A stretch of DNA of 64,000 nucleotides. Origin: Dama dama. Its lineage: Eukaryota; Chordata; Mammalia; Artiodactyla; Cervidae. The position numbers and the translations under genes are program-made. Shown here in pieces: positions 20,358 to 33,340 of this stretch. Below the pieces are notes generated by a model, which was not told the origin of the DNA, ran no database searches, and saw nothing but the letters and a program-made list of their open reading frames with translations. The stretch lies in assembly GCF_033118175.1 (NCBI RefSeq), contig NC_083710.1, positions 43,245,501 through 43,309,500 on the forward strand. The letters run 5' to 3'. Every line of letters begins with the position of its first letter. Within the stretch, counting starts at the first letter, position 1.

Positions 20358-21859
20358 CTAGAGGCAGGTCAGGTGATCTGGTATTCCCATCTCTTTCACA
20401 ATTTTCCACAGTTTATTGTGATCCACAAGGTCAAAAGTTTTGGATAGTCAATAAAGCAGAAATAGATGTTTTTCTGGAACTCTCTTGCTTTTTCGATGAT
20501 CCAGCGGATGTTGGCAATTTGATCTCTGGTTCCTCTGCCTTTTCTATAACCAGCTTGAACCTCTGGAATTTCACAGTTCACAAACTGTTGAAGTCTGGCT
20601 TGGAGAATTTTGAGCTAGTATTACTTTGCTAGCATGTGAGATGAGTGAAATTGTGAAGCAGTTTGAGCATTCTTTGGCATTGCCTTTCTTTGGGATTGGA
20701 ATGAAAATTGACCTTTTCCACTCCTGTGGCCACTGCTGAGTTTTCCAAATTTGCTGACGTATTGAGTGCAGCACTTTCACAGCATCATCTTTTAGGATTT
20801 GAAATAGCTCAACTGGAATTCCATCACCTCCACTAGCTTTGTTCGTAGTGATGCTTCATAAGGCCCACTTGACTTCATATTCCAGGATGTCTGGCTGTAG
20901 GTGAATGATCACACCATCGTGATTATCTGGGTCATGAGATCTTTTTTGTATAGTTCTTCTGTGTATTCTTGCCACCTCGTCTTAATATCTTCTGCTTCTG
21001 TTAGGTCCATACCATTTCTGTCCTTTATTGAGTCCATCTTTGCATGAAATATTCCCTTGGTATCTCTAATTTTCTTGAAGAGATCTCTAGTCTTTCCTAT
21101 TCTATTTTTTCCCTCTATTTCTTTGCATTGATCACTGAGGAAGGCTTTCTTATCTCTCCTTGCTATTCTTTGGAACTCTCCATTCAAATGGGTATATCTT
21201 TCGTTTTCTCCTTTGCCTTTTTCTTTTCACATCTATTTGTAACGTCTCCTCAGACAGCTATTTTGCTTTTTTGCATTTCTTTTTCTTGGGGATGGTCTTG
21301 ATCCCTGTCTCCTGTACAATGTCAGGAACCTCTGTCCATAGTTCATCAGGCACTCTGTCTATCAGATCCAGTCCCTTAAATCTATTTCTCACTTCTACTG
21401 CATAATCATAAGGGGTTTGATTTAGGTCATACCTGAATAGTCTAGTGATTTCCCCCATTTTCTTCAATTTAAGTCTGAATTTGGCAATAAGGAGTTCATG
21501 ATCTGAGCCACAGTCAGCTCCCAGTCTTGTTTTTGCTCACAATATAGAGCTTCTCCATTTTTGGCTAAAGAATATAATCAATCTGATTTTGGTGTCGACC
21601 ATCTGGTGATGTCCATGTGTAGAGCCTTCTCTTGTGTTGTTGGAACAGGGTGTTTGCTATAACCAGAGTGAATAAGGACCAAAAATTATATTGGACATTT
21701 GAAATCTGCTTCTGAAATGAAGTTGCTGTTACGTGCAATGATTAGGGGACATATGGTACAAGAGTATGGCAGGAGTTGATTGACTCCAGGTGATAACTTA
21801 AGTTCACTTCAAGGAGAAGTTGGAAAAAATAAAGCTTATATCTGATTAAGTGAACAGGT

Positions 21860-22091
21860 ATTTATTAGATAATGGCTCAGTGGTAAACAATCTGCCTGTA
21901 ATGTATGAGATGCAGGTTCAATTCCTGAGTCAGGAAGATCCCCTGAGGAAGGAAATGGCAATCCACTTCAGTATGCTTGCCTGGGAATTTCCATGGACAG
22001 AGGAACCTAGTCGGCTACAATCCATGGGGTCACAAAAATGTCATAGACATGACTTAGCAACTAAATAACAGTGAAAACAAATTTATTAGAT
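21860..22091 (+). mobile_element. Bov-tA SINE with TSD
   Basis: The head starts truncated at 'ataatggctcagtggtaaac'; the body and the end 'agacatgacttagcaacta' are present. atttattagat flanks it at 21860-21870 and 22081-22091. Confidence 0.9.
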
Positions 22092-22609
22092 GCCTCTGAT
22101 ATGCCAGGAACCATGCTAAGGGTTATAGCATTTAAAAGCACAAGAAAAATATGATTCTCTTTGAAGAACTTATATGCTAGAATTATAAATACACATTAAA
22201 GTTTTTACTAAAGTTATGTGTATGTATGTATATATACATACGTGCATTCATATAGATTCACACAACAATGTTTTTCTGTGAGAATAAAATGTGTGATCAA
22301 ATAGGCCTGGCTCAACAAACTACACAGTAAAATTTTGATTCAATCAAACCACATATTTTCATGCATGAGTTTACTTGAAAGTAACCATATATCCTGTGCC
22401 TTTTCCAGGTCTGACCTACAATTGACAGTCATGGTCCAAGGCTGCCCGTAATTAGATGTCATTCATCATATTTTCAACTCTGTTATTGAAGATGTAATAT
22501 TTGGAGAGGTGATTTTAATATGACAAATTAATGCTGAATTTCATAACTAAATGTAGCAACACAATGAGAAGTTTTTATAGTGTTCTTATCTTAGCTGAGC
22601 CTTGATAAT
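22092..22609. other. Unique sequence, no gene seen
   Basis: About 22095-22180 resembles an old MIR/L2 phrase ('gatatgccaggaaccatgct') too faint to assign firmly. A (TATG)n-like tract lies near 22216-22245. Confidence 0.45.
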
Positions 22610-22825
22610 CATCATTGTCTTGACTAATATTTGCTGAAGACTTATAATTGGCCAGATGCTGAATACATTATTTGTTTTATTTTTGCAATCTTTCAAGTAA
22701 GAATAAAAAGAAAAAAGAAAAAAAAAACAGCCCAGAAGTGTAGAGGGGTCAAATTACCAGAAGTTTTACTGATAGAAAGCAATACAGATGGGATTTGAAC
22801 ACAGATTTCCTGGACTGTAAATGTT
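22610..22825 (-). repeat. MIR SINE
   Basis: Antisense MIR phrasing: 'taatatttgctgaagactta', 'ggccagatgctgaatacatt', then 'gatgggatttgaacacagat'. An A-rich tract (22708-22728) has grown inside it. Confidence 0.65.
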
Positions 22826-22904
22826 AGAATTTTCTATTTTCATTCTGTCTACCTTCCCATCTATCTTTGTTCCTCCAATGCTGTGTTCTAATAGAAATAT
22901 TTGA

Positions 22905-23110
22905 ACAGTGACTCCCTGGTAGCTGAGATGGTAAAGCATCTGCCTGAAATGTGGGAGACCTGGGTTCACTCTCTGGATCGGGAAGATCCCCTGGAGAAGG
23001 AAATGGCAACCCACTCCAGTACTCTTGCCTGGAAATTTCCATGGATGGAGGAGCCTGGTGGGCTGTGGTGCCTGGGGTCACAAAGAGTCGGACACAGCTG
23101 AGCAACTTCA
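22905..23110 (+). mobile_element. Bov-tA SINE
   Basis: Head 'gtgactccctggtagctgag', box-B-like 'ttcactctctggatcggga', and body 'ggcaacccactccagtactc', ending 'cggacacagctgagcaactt'. Close to the consensus, so probably young. Confidence 0.92.
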
Positions 23111-23639
23111 TTGAATACCGTCACAGAAAACTGAAGATTTTTTTCTGCACCCCTTTCAATTGAACTTTTATATAAGACCTGCTATATTTTTGATTGACAA
23201 TTTTGTTGGTCAAGTATTTGTTCATTTCACCTGAATTTGTGAAACCTTGTTAAGCATCCACACCAAAAACACACACAAACAAACTTACACACAATTGTGT
23301 TATTCTTTTTTTACTTTACTATTTTTTTCTTTAGTACTTGTAAGACTGGAGATATGACTACGGATTCAAAAATATTTGCAGGGATGAAAAGAAGGAAGAG
23401 AAGAGAAAGGAAGGTTGGGTTTTTATGAAGGAACTGAACTCCAACTGAAATACAATTCTTTCTGATTCCTCTGTGAGCACAGAGGATAGGAATAATAAAA
23501 TGATTATGCTGGTCTAGCTTCATTTGTCACCCTGGTTTTCGCTGCTTTGTCACACTGGTCTTTACTGCTTTGGAACTAGATTTTTATGACAGTCTTCTAA
23601 TTCATCTTTTTGAATAAGGATGAGATATGCTTTAATTCA
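23111..23639. other. Unique sequence, no gene seen
   Basis: A CA-rich low-complexity tract lies near 23258-23295. A local near-duplication (ctttgtcac and tactgctttg phrases) occurs at 23523-23572. Confidence 0.5.
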
Positions 23640-23745
23640 GGGTCCCTTGTGTCTCAGCTGGTAAAGAATCTGCCTGCAACACGGAAGACCTGAGTTTGAT
23701 CCCTGGGCCCTGGGTTGGGAAGATGACATCAGAAGGGAAGGGCTT
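23640..23745 (+). mobile_element. Bov-tA SINE, tRNA-like head only
   Basis: Contains 'gggtcccttgtgtctcagct' and 'ggtaaagaatctgcctgcaa', then a duplicated 'ccctgggccctgggttggga'. The Bov-A body is absent after about 23725. Confidence 0.8.
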
Positions 23746-23764
23746 TAATTCATCTGCCCATACT

Positions 23765-24130
23765 GCTATCAAGGTTGTCTTTTACCATATCTGTATGCCC
23801 ATGTCACTCTGATTGTAAATTTCTTATTATTTATCTTGATCATATCTTGATCTTCCCTAGCACAACTTTTGAGACCTACTTCCTGGCACTCACACAAAAT
23901 CAAACTTTTTTTAAGTCAATGCTATTTCATCACTCTCTCTTTTTCTCCCTAAGTTCTATTATCTTTGTCTGAAATATGCTGCTCTACCTTCACTTCATGG
24001 CAAACTTCTCATCTTTGCAGATTCTAGACACAAGTCAAAATTTACCTTCATTTAATGGCTTCCCCAAACCCTCCAATCAGAATGAGTGACGTTTTCTTCC
24101 ATACATACCTCCAATATATTCCTAAAGCTG
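23765..24130 (+). repeat. Probable L2 LINE 3'-end fragment
   Basis: The order of 'gtttagattattt'-type, 'cttcatttaatggcttcccc' and 'cacaagtcaaaatttacctt' segments fits the L2 3' UTR ('agtcaaatgtcacctt...ggccttccc' type). It is diverged and its limits are uncertain. Confidence 0.4.
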
Positions 24131-24600
24131 TTTAGATTATTTTAACAAATCTGCTTGTTGAAATAGTCTACTACTACTAGACTTCAAATTTTTGCAGAAC
24201 TGTCTTCGTGCCAGATATTGAGGATTCTCAGTAAAGGGTATAGGACAAAAATAAAAGTCAAATCTGAGGAAAGTGTCAAAATTGATGATGTTGTTGATCT
24301 GTTGCAAATCTTTGATCCCAAGTGAGTAAAATATGCTATTTGTCATGTGCTACAGCTATTTTAGTACCAGATCTACACAAGCATAAATACAGCTAATTTG
24401 TTCATTTCTTTAGTGAGTCAATTAATTTATACAGAAACATAAGATTCTATTTCTTTTTTTTTTCCCTTATAATGTTCACCTGCCCTTTTCAATTCTAGGT
24501 TTTATGAATAAAGCTGAAATAATTTTACCATATCTGCACCCATGCAAATATCTAGTGTAGCTGTAATGTTTGGAAAAGAAGTATGTGGTAATTCTTCACA
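24131..24600. other. Unique sequence, nothing recognised
   Basis: No coding or repeat assignment; AT-rich. Confidence 0.5.
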
Positions 24601-24750
24601 AAATCACATAATCCAGGGACGTCCCTGGTGGGTAAGACTCCTCATTGTTACATGCCATAACTAAGAGTTCACCTGCCACAATGAAAATCAAAAATCCTGC
24701 ACGCTGCAACTAAGATTGACACAGGCAAATTAATTTTTTTAAATCACATA
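24601..24750 (+). mobile_element. CHR-type SINE with TSD
   Basis: Starts 'cagggacgtccctggtgggt', continues 'aagactcctcattgttacat' and 'ctgcaactaagattgacaca'. aaatcacata flanks it exactly at 24601-24610 and 24741-24750. The box-B part is deleted, as in short CHR subfamilies. Confidence 0.8.
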
Positions 24751-26222
24751 TTCTTAGGGGAAAAAAATGGTCACGACAAACTAAAAAGCCATAAACAGCA
24801 TGAAAGAGCATTTAGAAAAACAAAGTAAGTCTTTTTAAAACACATATCTTTCCTATATTCGTTTTCTGATAATATTATTTCTTATTTTCCTCATATCACG
24901 TATTCTTCAGTGAGGCCCCTGAATGTGTATGTGACAGCCAATATGATATCTGACACAGTTATCTGTTATCTGAATCACAGAGTTATTTGAGTCAAATTCT
25001 CTGGGAGTCAACTTGGAAGTCTTTGAAATTAAATAGATATGTTTAAATATATCAGCCAATGTTATTTTTTTTCTTTCTAGTTACAACTTGCTTAATGAAT
25101 GTGCTCTTATGATGTCAGAAATATTTTTTGCAACAATATGTTAAACCCTGTGAAGTAGGTGAAAAGATGAAGACAATTGAGAGACTTTAAAATTATGTAA
25201 GAGATAGATCATGCCATTTTTCATGCTATTTTTAATGGATAACTGAAAGGAGGAGGTAATTTCTCATTTTTAACATTATGAGCTCAAAATTTGAGTTATA
25301 TCATCTAACATCTTAATGTGTCTATAGATACATTCTTAAAAGTTACCATCAAATATATGCAATAATATAAAGCATTTCCTTTTTCTTCATTACTCCTAAA
25401 AAAAACATTACCTTGATCTTAATGTCTTAAGAAAGAGATGAAGTCAACCTAACTGGTGTTAGGTTGTCTGAATAGGATAATTCTAACTGGTGTCTGAATA
25501 GGATAATTCTGTAAATCACTTCATGAGTCAATATACTTGTGTTACATTATTATGGCCTACTATGAAATGTCACCATAGCATTCATAAAACATTTGTAAAA
25601 GTAGGAGAAATTCAATTTTTTATATATTTAAAATATACATGGTATTTTTTCTTTCACTAATTCATTTTACAGTTTAAATACAAAGTCTCAAGCATTTAAA
25701 ATGGAAGGATTAGTGATTACCAAACAGTTTAATTATACAATTAATATGAGAAATGCATTTCCGGAGACAAGAAGTTCATTACAATCTGTTCTACTGTAGG
25801 ACATTTTTCCTTGCTATAATTTTCATTTTAATGTGGCAGGCTTTTCTCCTAATCTCCATGCATTGGTCCTATTGAATGCCATAGATTTGCTTCAGTCCAT
25901 TTCCTCCTAAATAGTCTCTTTAATATTTAAAGATAATGGAGAGTACGGATAAATTAGAAGTTTGGGATTAGTAGATACAAAATAAAATTAAAGATATCTA
26001 GAACATACACAGTTCCCTTCCCCATCTCCTCCCCCAGCTTCCCAAATCTTGTTTTCCAAATAGATCAATTACTGATTGACAAAGAGATGATGTCCAGATT
26101 GCCACCATCTGGCAGTACAAAGCCTACCTCCTTTGTATATACTCCTCTCTAGCAACACATTCTGAAAAGTTTGCTACTCAGAATTGGTTATAAAATCTAG
26201 ATATGGTTTGACCAGTCCCATA
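24751..26222. other. Unique AT-rich sequence
   Basis: No gene. A perfect small hairpin (caacctaac/gttaggttg, 25445-25466) overlaps a local tandem duplication ending at 25509. Confidence 0.5.
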
Positions 26223-26434
26223 TAAAGTCAAGGGCTTCCTAGGCGGCGTAAGTGGCCAAGAATCCGCCTGCCAATGAAGGAGACACAAGAGATGTGGGTT
26301 TGATCCCTCAGTAGGGAAGATGCCCTGGAGAAGGAAGTGTCAAACCACTCTAGTATTCCTTGCCTATAAATTCCATGGACAGAGGAGGCTGGTGGGACAT
26401 AGTCCATGGGGTTCCATGAACATGCTAAAGTCAA
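26223..26434 (+). mobile_element. Bov-tA SINE with TSD
   Basis: Head 'gggcttcctaggcggcgtaa', box-B-like 'gtttgatccctcagtaggga', body present, end degraded. taaagtcaa flanks it at 26223-26231 and 26426-26434. Confidence 0.88.
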
Positions 26435-29400
26435 ATCATTAAATTCATTAATATATATCCATCTCTTTTAATGTGGCTTAAAAATATTCTTTTAAGTAAC
26501 AATCTAAATCTCCTAGATTAAATGAATCATGATCAATTTTACACTCCAGATCTTATAATTTGATTCACTGCAAAGGTAGGTAAAACACATTTTCTAATCA
26601 TATTTCTCTTTAATTCTGACACATATGTACTTCTAACACAGATCATAAATAAAGCTGTTAGATTTGACTTTGTTGTTCAAGTCCTTTAGAGATTTTCTTT
26701 ATCTTGATTCTGTCATCTACTTTGTAGACTTTACTTCCTATAGCATGCAGATATGATAAACATACTTTCTGGTTCTCTATCAAAGTTAATAATAAAGTCA
26801 GGCTAGAGTAGAATAGGATCCCAAACAGCACTTTGTCACAATACATAAACCATATATTATGCAAATGTATATAACATGTTTATAACAATATATAGAACTC
26901 CAGCTTAAAGAGCTATCACATTGAGATCACCATAATATTGTGCAGTTGTCAGAAATAAATGAGATAAATGAGGGTGGCTAGAGAAATATTTGATTTAGAA
27001 TAGGTATTCAGTAAGATATACTTGGTATGATTCTTTTGGAGCTAAGACACTAAATAAGACTCATTTCACTATCTAGTGATTCATTTAATTGGGCATCTGG
27101 AGGTCTGAAGACTTGTCTAAATATCAAATCCATAGGAAATTGTTGAAATATTTCAAACGTAAAAGTTCATTGATTTTTTTTAAAGACTTCAGATAAGGAA
27201 AATAATATATTATATGTGCAAAAGAGTGCACAGATGTTTGTTGTGTGTGTGGTAGAGAAGAGGGGTAAGAGAGGGGTGGGGAATATCTATCAGGACAGCA
27301 TAACTCTAATTTCTTTTGGAGAAACAATGCTTCAAAAACTCATGAAATCGAAAATTTAGCTTCAAGCCACTAGCTAACATCTATTGTACCACCTACAGGG
27401 GCAGTACCAACATCTCCCCTAAAGGAGCTAGACTTGATTATAAAATTTTCTCGAATATGATGCCAGCGGCATTCAAACAGCAAGATGACTTTGATAATTC
27501 GAGTAGCATAATTCAAACACATGGCTCGTGAATGAGGGATTACAGTATCACAACCCACTGTGTAAAAATCTGGTTACAGGGCTCTGAGTGTGTGTGAAAA
27601 ATTAATTTCATATTAGATATAGATCCACATGCATCTTCTAATAAATTATTTGGAATATTCAAGCGTATGTTCTGTTTTTCTTCCTATGCATGGCAGTAGG
27701 AAATGGTGCACCCTGCTGCTTAGTAAACATCAACACGTTTGGATTCTCACAGAGTGCACATGATACCAGATACACACAGCATACAAAGCAAGGGGGGAGA
27801 GGCTGCTGAAAACATTTTCCTGCGTTTCTGTACTAGAAAGTGTGGGCAGTTTCCATCCCCTGTCTATTTCTGTCAAAAGAACTTCACTCTGTATTTTAAA
27901 ATGTCAACCAGGGAAATGTTTCCACTTACCATAAGAGTCACATTTAATCTGTCTTATCTATAGAACCCCAGAGATTTGTTAGCTACATCCTAAAAACTAC
28001 TCTTGTGCCCAATATATTTATAATTTACTGTTAACAACTTACAGCTATGTTTAGTAATTCTAAGGGACCAATGGGCCCTTTCATATTGTTTACACTGGAA
28101 TGTATGGATTATTAGTTAGTGAAACAGTTTGTAGGATGTGGAACACATATTCTGCCCCTAAATACTGCGAATGCATGTTATGTGTCAGGCAGCGTTCCAG
28201 GTTCTAAAGTCTTACCTGTCATTTGAAAAATAGCCAGTTCTATTTGTTATAAAGAGATCAATTTGGATTTTAAATTTAGATATTGCTGACCACTGAAACA
28301 ATTTATCAAGGCATTAAATATCACTGTAAATTCTGCCTCCCTGTCTCTTCATCATTGTGAATGATAATGAATTGATTAATGCCTTGGGGGAATTATCACA
28401 GTGTTCAGTAGTTGATAAAGTTATTCACTAAAATATTGCCAGGACGTACTTAAACCAATGACCAGAACTGATTAGACTTTGCACTGTGAATTACAGTGAA
28501 GGTTATGCATCAAGAAACAGAGAGGAAGGAAATAAAAAATATATTACTCAATTATTGTGCATCTGTCTCTCAGTGTAAAATAAGAGCATGACTACAGAAG
28601 ATCAGATTCAGTTACTGCTGATTAAGAAAGAAAGCACAGCATAAAATCTTTGTCTGAGAAGAAGTGAAGGAAAAAAACCATGAAACATCAAATTTTATAT
28701 TGCTAATTCAAATATGGTTTCTTATCTCTAAATTCAAATGCACTTCTCTGTTCTTCAGTCTGTCAGCAAATGAACTTAATCTGTAAAGGAATGACTTAGA
28801 AGAAATCTCAGTTTCTTCAGTATTTGATATGCCTTGATTTTTGTTTTTGTTTTATGGATTTGGACATCAGTGATCATTTTAAGTTACAGAGTGTATATGC
28901 TAATTAGTAGTCAAACTAAAATGGATAATAAAGAGATATTTTTAACAATGTTAGAGAAATTATTTTTGAAATCAGCAGAGAAGAGAGACTTTTAAAGATT
29001 AAAATGTTTTTAAATGTCACCAGGCAAAACATGACTCTAAAGTAAAAGAAAAATTTGACAGTTTCACATATTCTATTTTTATAAATATGATATTTTTATT
29101 TTTCTTAAAGTTATATATCTTTGAGACACTGTATTGCAATTCAGACAGTCCTTATTACTTGATACTGAATCTATCTTTGATATAGTAATGGTTTTATGAT
29201 CTAAATATGAAAATAATATAACAAAATTAAATAAGGCAATCTTCAGGAAAGCTCCTAACAATACTCAATGTTCAGTTAATTTTAGCCAAATTAAAAACTG
29301 AAAAAAATGCATTATTTGAAAGACAGGATAGTCAGTATGTCTTCTTGAAAATAAAAAAAAAAGCTCTCTGTTAAAAAATAACACTGTATTCTATAAATAA

Positions 29401-30353
29401 TGGCACTAGAATACAAAGTAAAATTTAAAGAAATATTAGTCTGAGTACTATTGGGTTATTATCTCTTGCACTTAAAATTCTGCAAGTTTCCCAAAGTGGT
29501 TTTAAACTCCAAGGAAAATTTAAAATCAGAAGTGGTCAAAGAACTACAGATATGAGCTTATAAGCCTTGAAGTCATCAAATTTAGTTAATAGGTTTTTAG
29601 GGGATTCCTTTGGGTAAACTGTCTACATTCTGCTCATTCCAAGTTTTGGAAGGCATTCATATCATTTTCACTCCAGTTTCTCCCTCAAGGCAGCCTCCAC
29701 CTAGTTTTATATGTAAAGCAACAATTTAGTCACGGATCAACATCTTCATTGGGCTGCATCTTTCAAGTACATGATGTTTGATGTTCATGGAGGAAAAAAG
29801 ACTATTTTTCAACACCTTTAGAATCTACATTTTTAAATTTCTTTCTGGTGAGCAGCTCCTGTGAATTCAAGTACCTTATCTGGGACTGAATTCTAACCTT
29901 GGCAAGAATAGAAAACACTTCTATATTTCAATGACTCCCACAAGCCCTTGGACCTTAATAGGTGCTTAAATTAATTTTTAACTTGCTAATGAAAGATCAA
30001 ATATTAGGACAAACTTAATCTAGTACTCTCTTTTCCTTGACTAGTAATTTGAAATCAGTCTTCATTCCAAAGGATTTTAAAATATCTTCAGAAATATCTT
30101 TACAGATAATGACAAATATAAAGATAAGGACTATGTTCTAAAGTGAAGAAAAGAAGAGGCAGAGAGTAAAAACTGGATATGGTAAGAGTGATCAAATTAA
30201 CAAAGAGGCTAAACATAAGAGCAATGTACTATTAAAAGAAAAGAAAAATCTTTTCATATTTGAACTTTGAAAGGCTAATTTTACTTTATGAAGTGTGATG
30301 TTGGGTACCATATGGAGAGACAAAGTAAATAAATAAACTTTCATATTGGTGGT
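26435..30353. other. 3.9 kb without a gene; conserved-looking block inside
   Basis: Mostly unique AT-rich DNA. The interval 27340-27600 stands out by composition and is listed separately. A faint MIR-like phrase ('tatgtgtcaggcagcgttcc') lies near 28180-28220. No long open frame or repeat is recognised elsewhere. Confidence 0.5.
27360..27590. promoter_or_regulatory. Candidate conserved non-coding element
   Basis: Within AT-rich DNA this block keeps several CpGs ('ctcgaatatgatgccagcgg', 'gataattcgagtagcataat', 'atggctcgtgaatgaggg') and TAAT/ATTA-type homeodomain-like motifs. It also contains a self-complementary pair ctcgaat/attcgag, 40 bp apart. It reads through on the minus strand (27370-27558) for 62 codons but has no protein resemblance. 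The call rests on composition only, with no alignment behind it. Confidence 0.35.
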
Positions 30354-31155
30354 CCTAAGATTGCTAGAAGAAATATCAATAACCTCAGATAAGCAGATGA
30401 CATCACCCTTATGGCAGAAAGCGAAGAGAAACTAAAGAGCCTCTTGATGAAATTGAAAGAAGAGACTGAAAAAGCTGGCTTAAAACTCAACACTCAAAAA
30501 ACTAAGATCACAGCATCTGGTCCCATCACTTATGGCAAATAGATGGGGAAACATTGGAAACAGTGACAGACTTTATTTTCTTGTATTCCAAAATCACTGC
30601 ACATGGTGACTGCAGCCATGAAATTAAAAGACACGTTTTCCTTGGAAAAAAAGCTATGACAAATCTAGAGAATGTATTAAAAAGCAAAGACATTACTTTA
30701 CCAAAAAAGGTCTGTATAGTCAAAGCTATGGTATTATCACATGTATAGATGTGAGAGTTGAACCGTAAAGAAGGCTAAGCGCCGCAGAACTGATGCTTTT
30801 GAACTGTGGTGTTGAAGACTCTTGAGAGTCCCCTGGACTGCAAAGAGATCAAACCAGTCAATACTAAAGGAAATAAATCTTGAATATTCATTGGAAGGGC
30901 TGATACTGAACCTGAAGCTCCAATATTTTGGCCACCTCATGCGAAGAGCCAGCTCATTGGAAAAGACCCTAATGTTGAGAAAGATTAAAGGCAGGAGGAG
31001 AAGGGGACAACAGAGGAATAGATGGTTAGATGGTATCACCAATTTAATGGACATGAGCTTGAGCAAGCTCCAGGAGATGGTGAAGGACAGGGAAACGTGG
31101 CTTGTTGAAGTCCATGGAGTCACAAAGCATCAGAAACAAATGAGTGACTGAAAAA
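30354..31155 (+). mobile_element. BovB LINE 3' part
   Basis: It begins in the RT domain just before the catalytic box and runs to the 3' end ('catcagaaacaaatgagtga'). The codon for the Tyr of YADD is TAA (30390-30392), so the catalytic motif itself holds a stop. A 109-codon frame at 30822-31148 preserves the BovB C-terminal region ('LKLQYFGHLMRRASSLEKTL'). The copy is 5'-truncated and dead. Confidence 0.92.
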
Positions 31156-33149
31156 CAGTAGCAGCAGCAATAAAACTGAAATGGGGAAGAGTTGGCAAGC
31201 TATGTCGGCAAGCTATCCATTTTCCAACTTAAATCAAATCATAAGAAGGAAAATCTATTTGTAAACAGAGATATTTACAATGAGAATCATTGGAAACTTG
31301 AAATTAAGAGGGAATCTTGTTGCTTTTAAAGTAATAAAACAGAGATCAGAAGATGAAGAACAGAGTACAGAATAAGCAAGAAACCCAGAATGATGACTTC
31401 GGTGATTTTGTATGTTTTCTTCTTAATGGAGGTCCAGTTTTAAATTAGACAGAGTGTCCTGTGCCCAGAAGACCATTAACCAGGGAATGTGTGTATGAGT
31501 GTGGTGACCTATCGCTATGATACACTGCCATTTATTGTAGCAGGGGTGTCATCATGGGAAAAAGAGGAAAACTGTTGTTGGTGAAAAGCTTTGGAAAAGA
31601 CAATCACTTTGGAAAACAGATTTTAAGCAGATTTTCTGTGATCTAATTTCAAGAGTAGAGGACACTGAATTATTCTCCAATCAAATTTAAAAAAAAGTCT
31701 AATGTGCAATTAATGGTTATGCTGCTGCTATACTGAATTTTACCATGTTGAATAGTAGGATATCAAAACACTAGTGGAGGCATTCTCTAGGGTGGTGGAA
31801 AAACAAACAAGTACAAATCTTAAGCTAATTGTACAGCTGGCTACATAATTGCTTTGGCAACAGTCATAGACCAGCCTTTACTCTAAAATAAATTTGTATG
31901 TTGAAAATAAATGCCTAAAAATGAAAGAACCCAGCAGAAGGAACAAGCTAGGACCCGGTGGTTGACTACCAAATACCTTTTTTTTTTTCTTCCTTTGTGA
32001 GATATCCACACTCACGCACCTCTACAGATGGTATTAGCTTTGGAAAATAAGCTAATACACCCGCAAATATAAAATGGCAAATTAAAATTAATTGAGTGTA
32101 CATAACATGAATATGTAAGAAGTTCATTTTCCACCTTACTCACTTTAAAAATAACCTTAACAAAAGGTATCTTTGACAAAAAGATGGCTTTACACATTTG
32201 CCCAGAGCTACAGATAGAAGGAAACATGAGAGGAAATCTAAAATGCATTTGTGAGATAACACATCGAACATCTAATTGAATAATGAAATTATTCAAATTT
32301 TATTTGCAATAGGTTGCATAATTACTAATACCATAAAATTAAAAGGCATCATAGGAAATGAAATAAGACATTCTTTAGAATTTACTGACATTCAGATAAC
32401 TTAAGTGACTTGTTTCAAAGACAAAATTTAAAAATGTAGTTTAGTGAAAATGAATGCAAACAAATCCTAGAGCCAAAGGACAAAAAAAAAAAAAAAAAAA
32501 AAGCTCCAGGATACAGGATGAGTGGAAGTAGATGTTATTATTGAAAGAAAAAAATCTCTCAACCCAAAGCAGAGTGGCAGTTAATAGAACAAACAAAAGC
32601 TTAGCTGTATTGTACAATTAAAGTGCTACAAATCAAAGAAAGTAGAATAATGATAAAACACTGGTTGGATTCATAGTACTTACTACATGACTAGCAATTT
32701 GTTAGGATGCTATAGACAGGCCATTCCTTTTAATGTCCATGAGACACCAAACGTGGATGCCTAAAAAGCCCCCGGGTACAATCATTCTATGAAATTCAAA
32801 CATCAGACATCATTATTTATGATAGCAACAACTCCAGAATAAAAGTAAATTGATAAGGTATGAGACATTTGCCTTTCAAATGGGATGGTCCACTCTTAGT
32901 AACTGAAAACTGGACACATTTCAAATTATCTCAGTGTCTGTCTGCCTTTGCCATACAAGAAAAAGCAATACCCAGCCACAATATGAGAATTACTGACGTA
33001 GTATGTATTTAATTTACATAATATATAAAAAATAGTTATTGGAAAATAGAATCTTGGGATACAGGTGGTTATTTTCCTTAATATATCATAATACATAATT
33101 CAGTGAATTATTTACTGCTTATGAATTCCTGATGACATTGAGTTTGATA
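31156..33149. other. Unique sequence with one poly(A) tract
   Basis: A 21-A run lies at 32482-32502 with no identifiable retroposon upstream. No gene is seen; the 94-codon frame at 32012-32296 (minus) looks random. Confidence 0.5.
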
Positions 33150-33340
33150 TAGTGGTGATAATTACAGATCCTGAAGCCACAATTCAGATACCAGAAGTAA
33201 GCCTGATTCAGTGACCTTTGATAAATTACTAAATCTTTCTACACCTTAGTAGTCTCTTCTGTAAAATATGGGAGATTGTAATATTTTGGGGTTTTAAATG
33301 AAATAATTACTAACTACTTCAGACATGCCTGACAAGAATA
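33150..33340 (+). repeat. MIR SINE
   Basis: Contains 'agtgacctttgataaattac', 'taaatctttctacaccttag' and 'tcttctgtaaaatatgggag', the MIR core and 3' region. Confidence 0.75.

Larger units (their letters stand above)
18762..21673 (-). mobile_element. BovB LINE, 5'-truncated, split by an HSP90AB1 retrocopy
   Basis: BovB is an RTE-clade LINE coding for an APE-type endonuclease plus reverse transcriptase. This copy is on the minus strand: the 3' end with its (TGAAC)n tail is at 18773 and the truncated 5' end is at about 21660. Reading 5' to 3', the endonuclease C-terminus is visible at about 21540-21470 ('GADCGSDHELLIAKFR', containing the SDH box), then the linker, RT motifs (QGC at about 20255, YADD at about 20150) and the C-terminal region. 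ccagagtgaat occurs at both ends (18762-18772 and 21663-21673) as a TSD. Stops and frameshifts make it non-autonomous. A 580-bp HSP90AB1 insertion interrupts it at 19451-20026. Confidence 0.93.
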
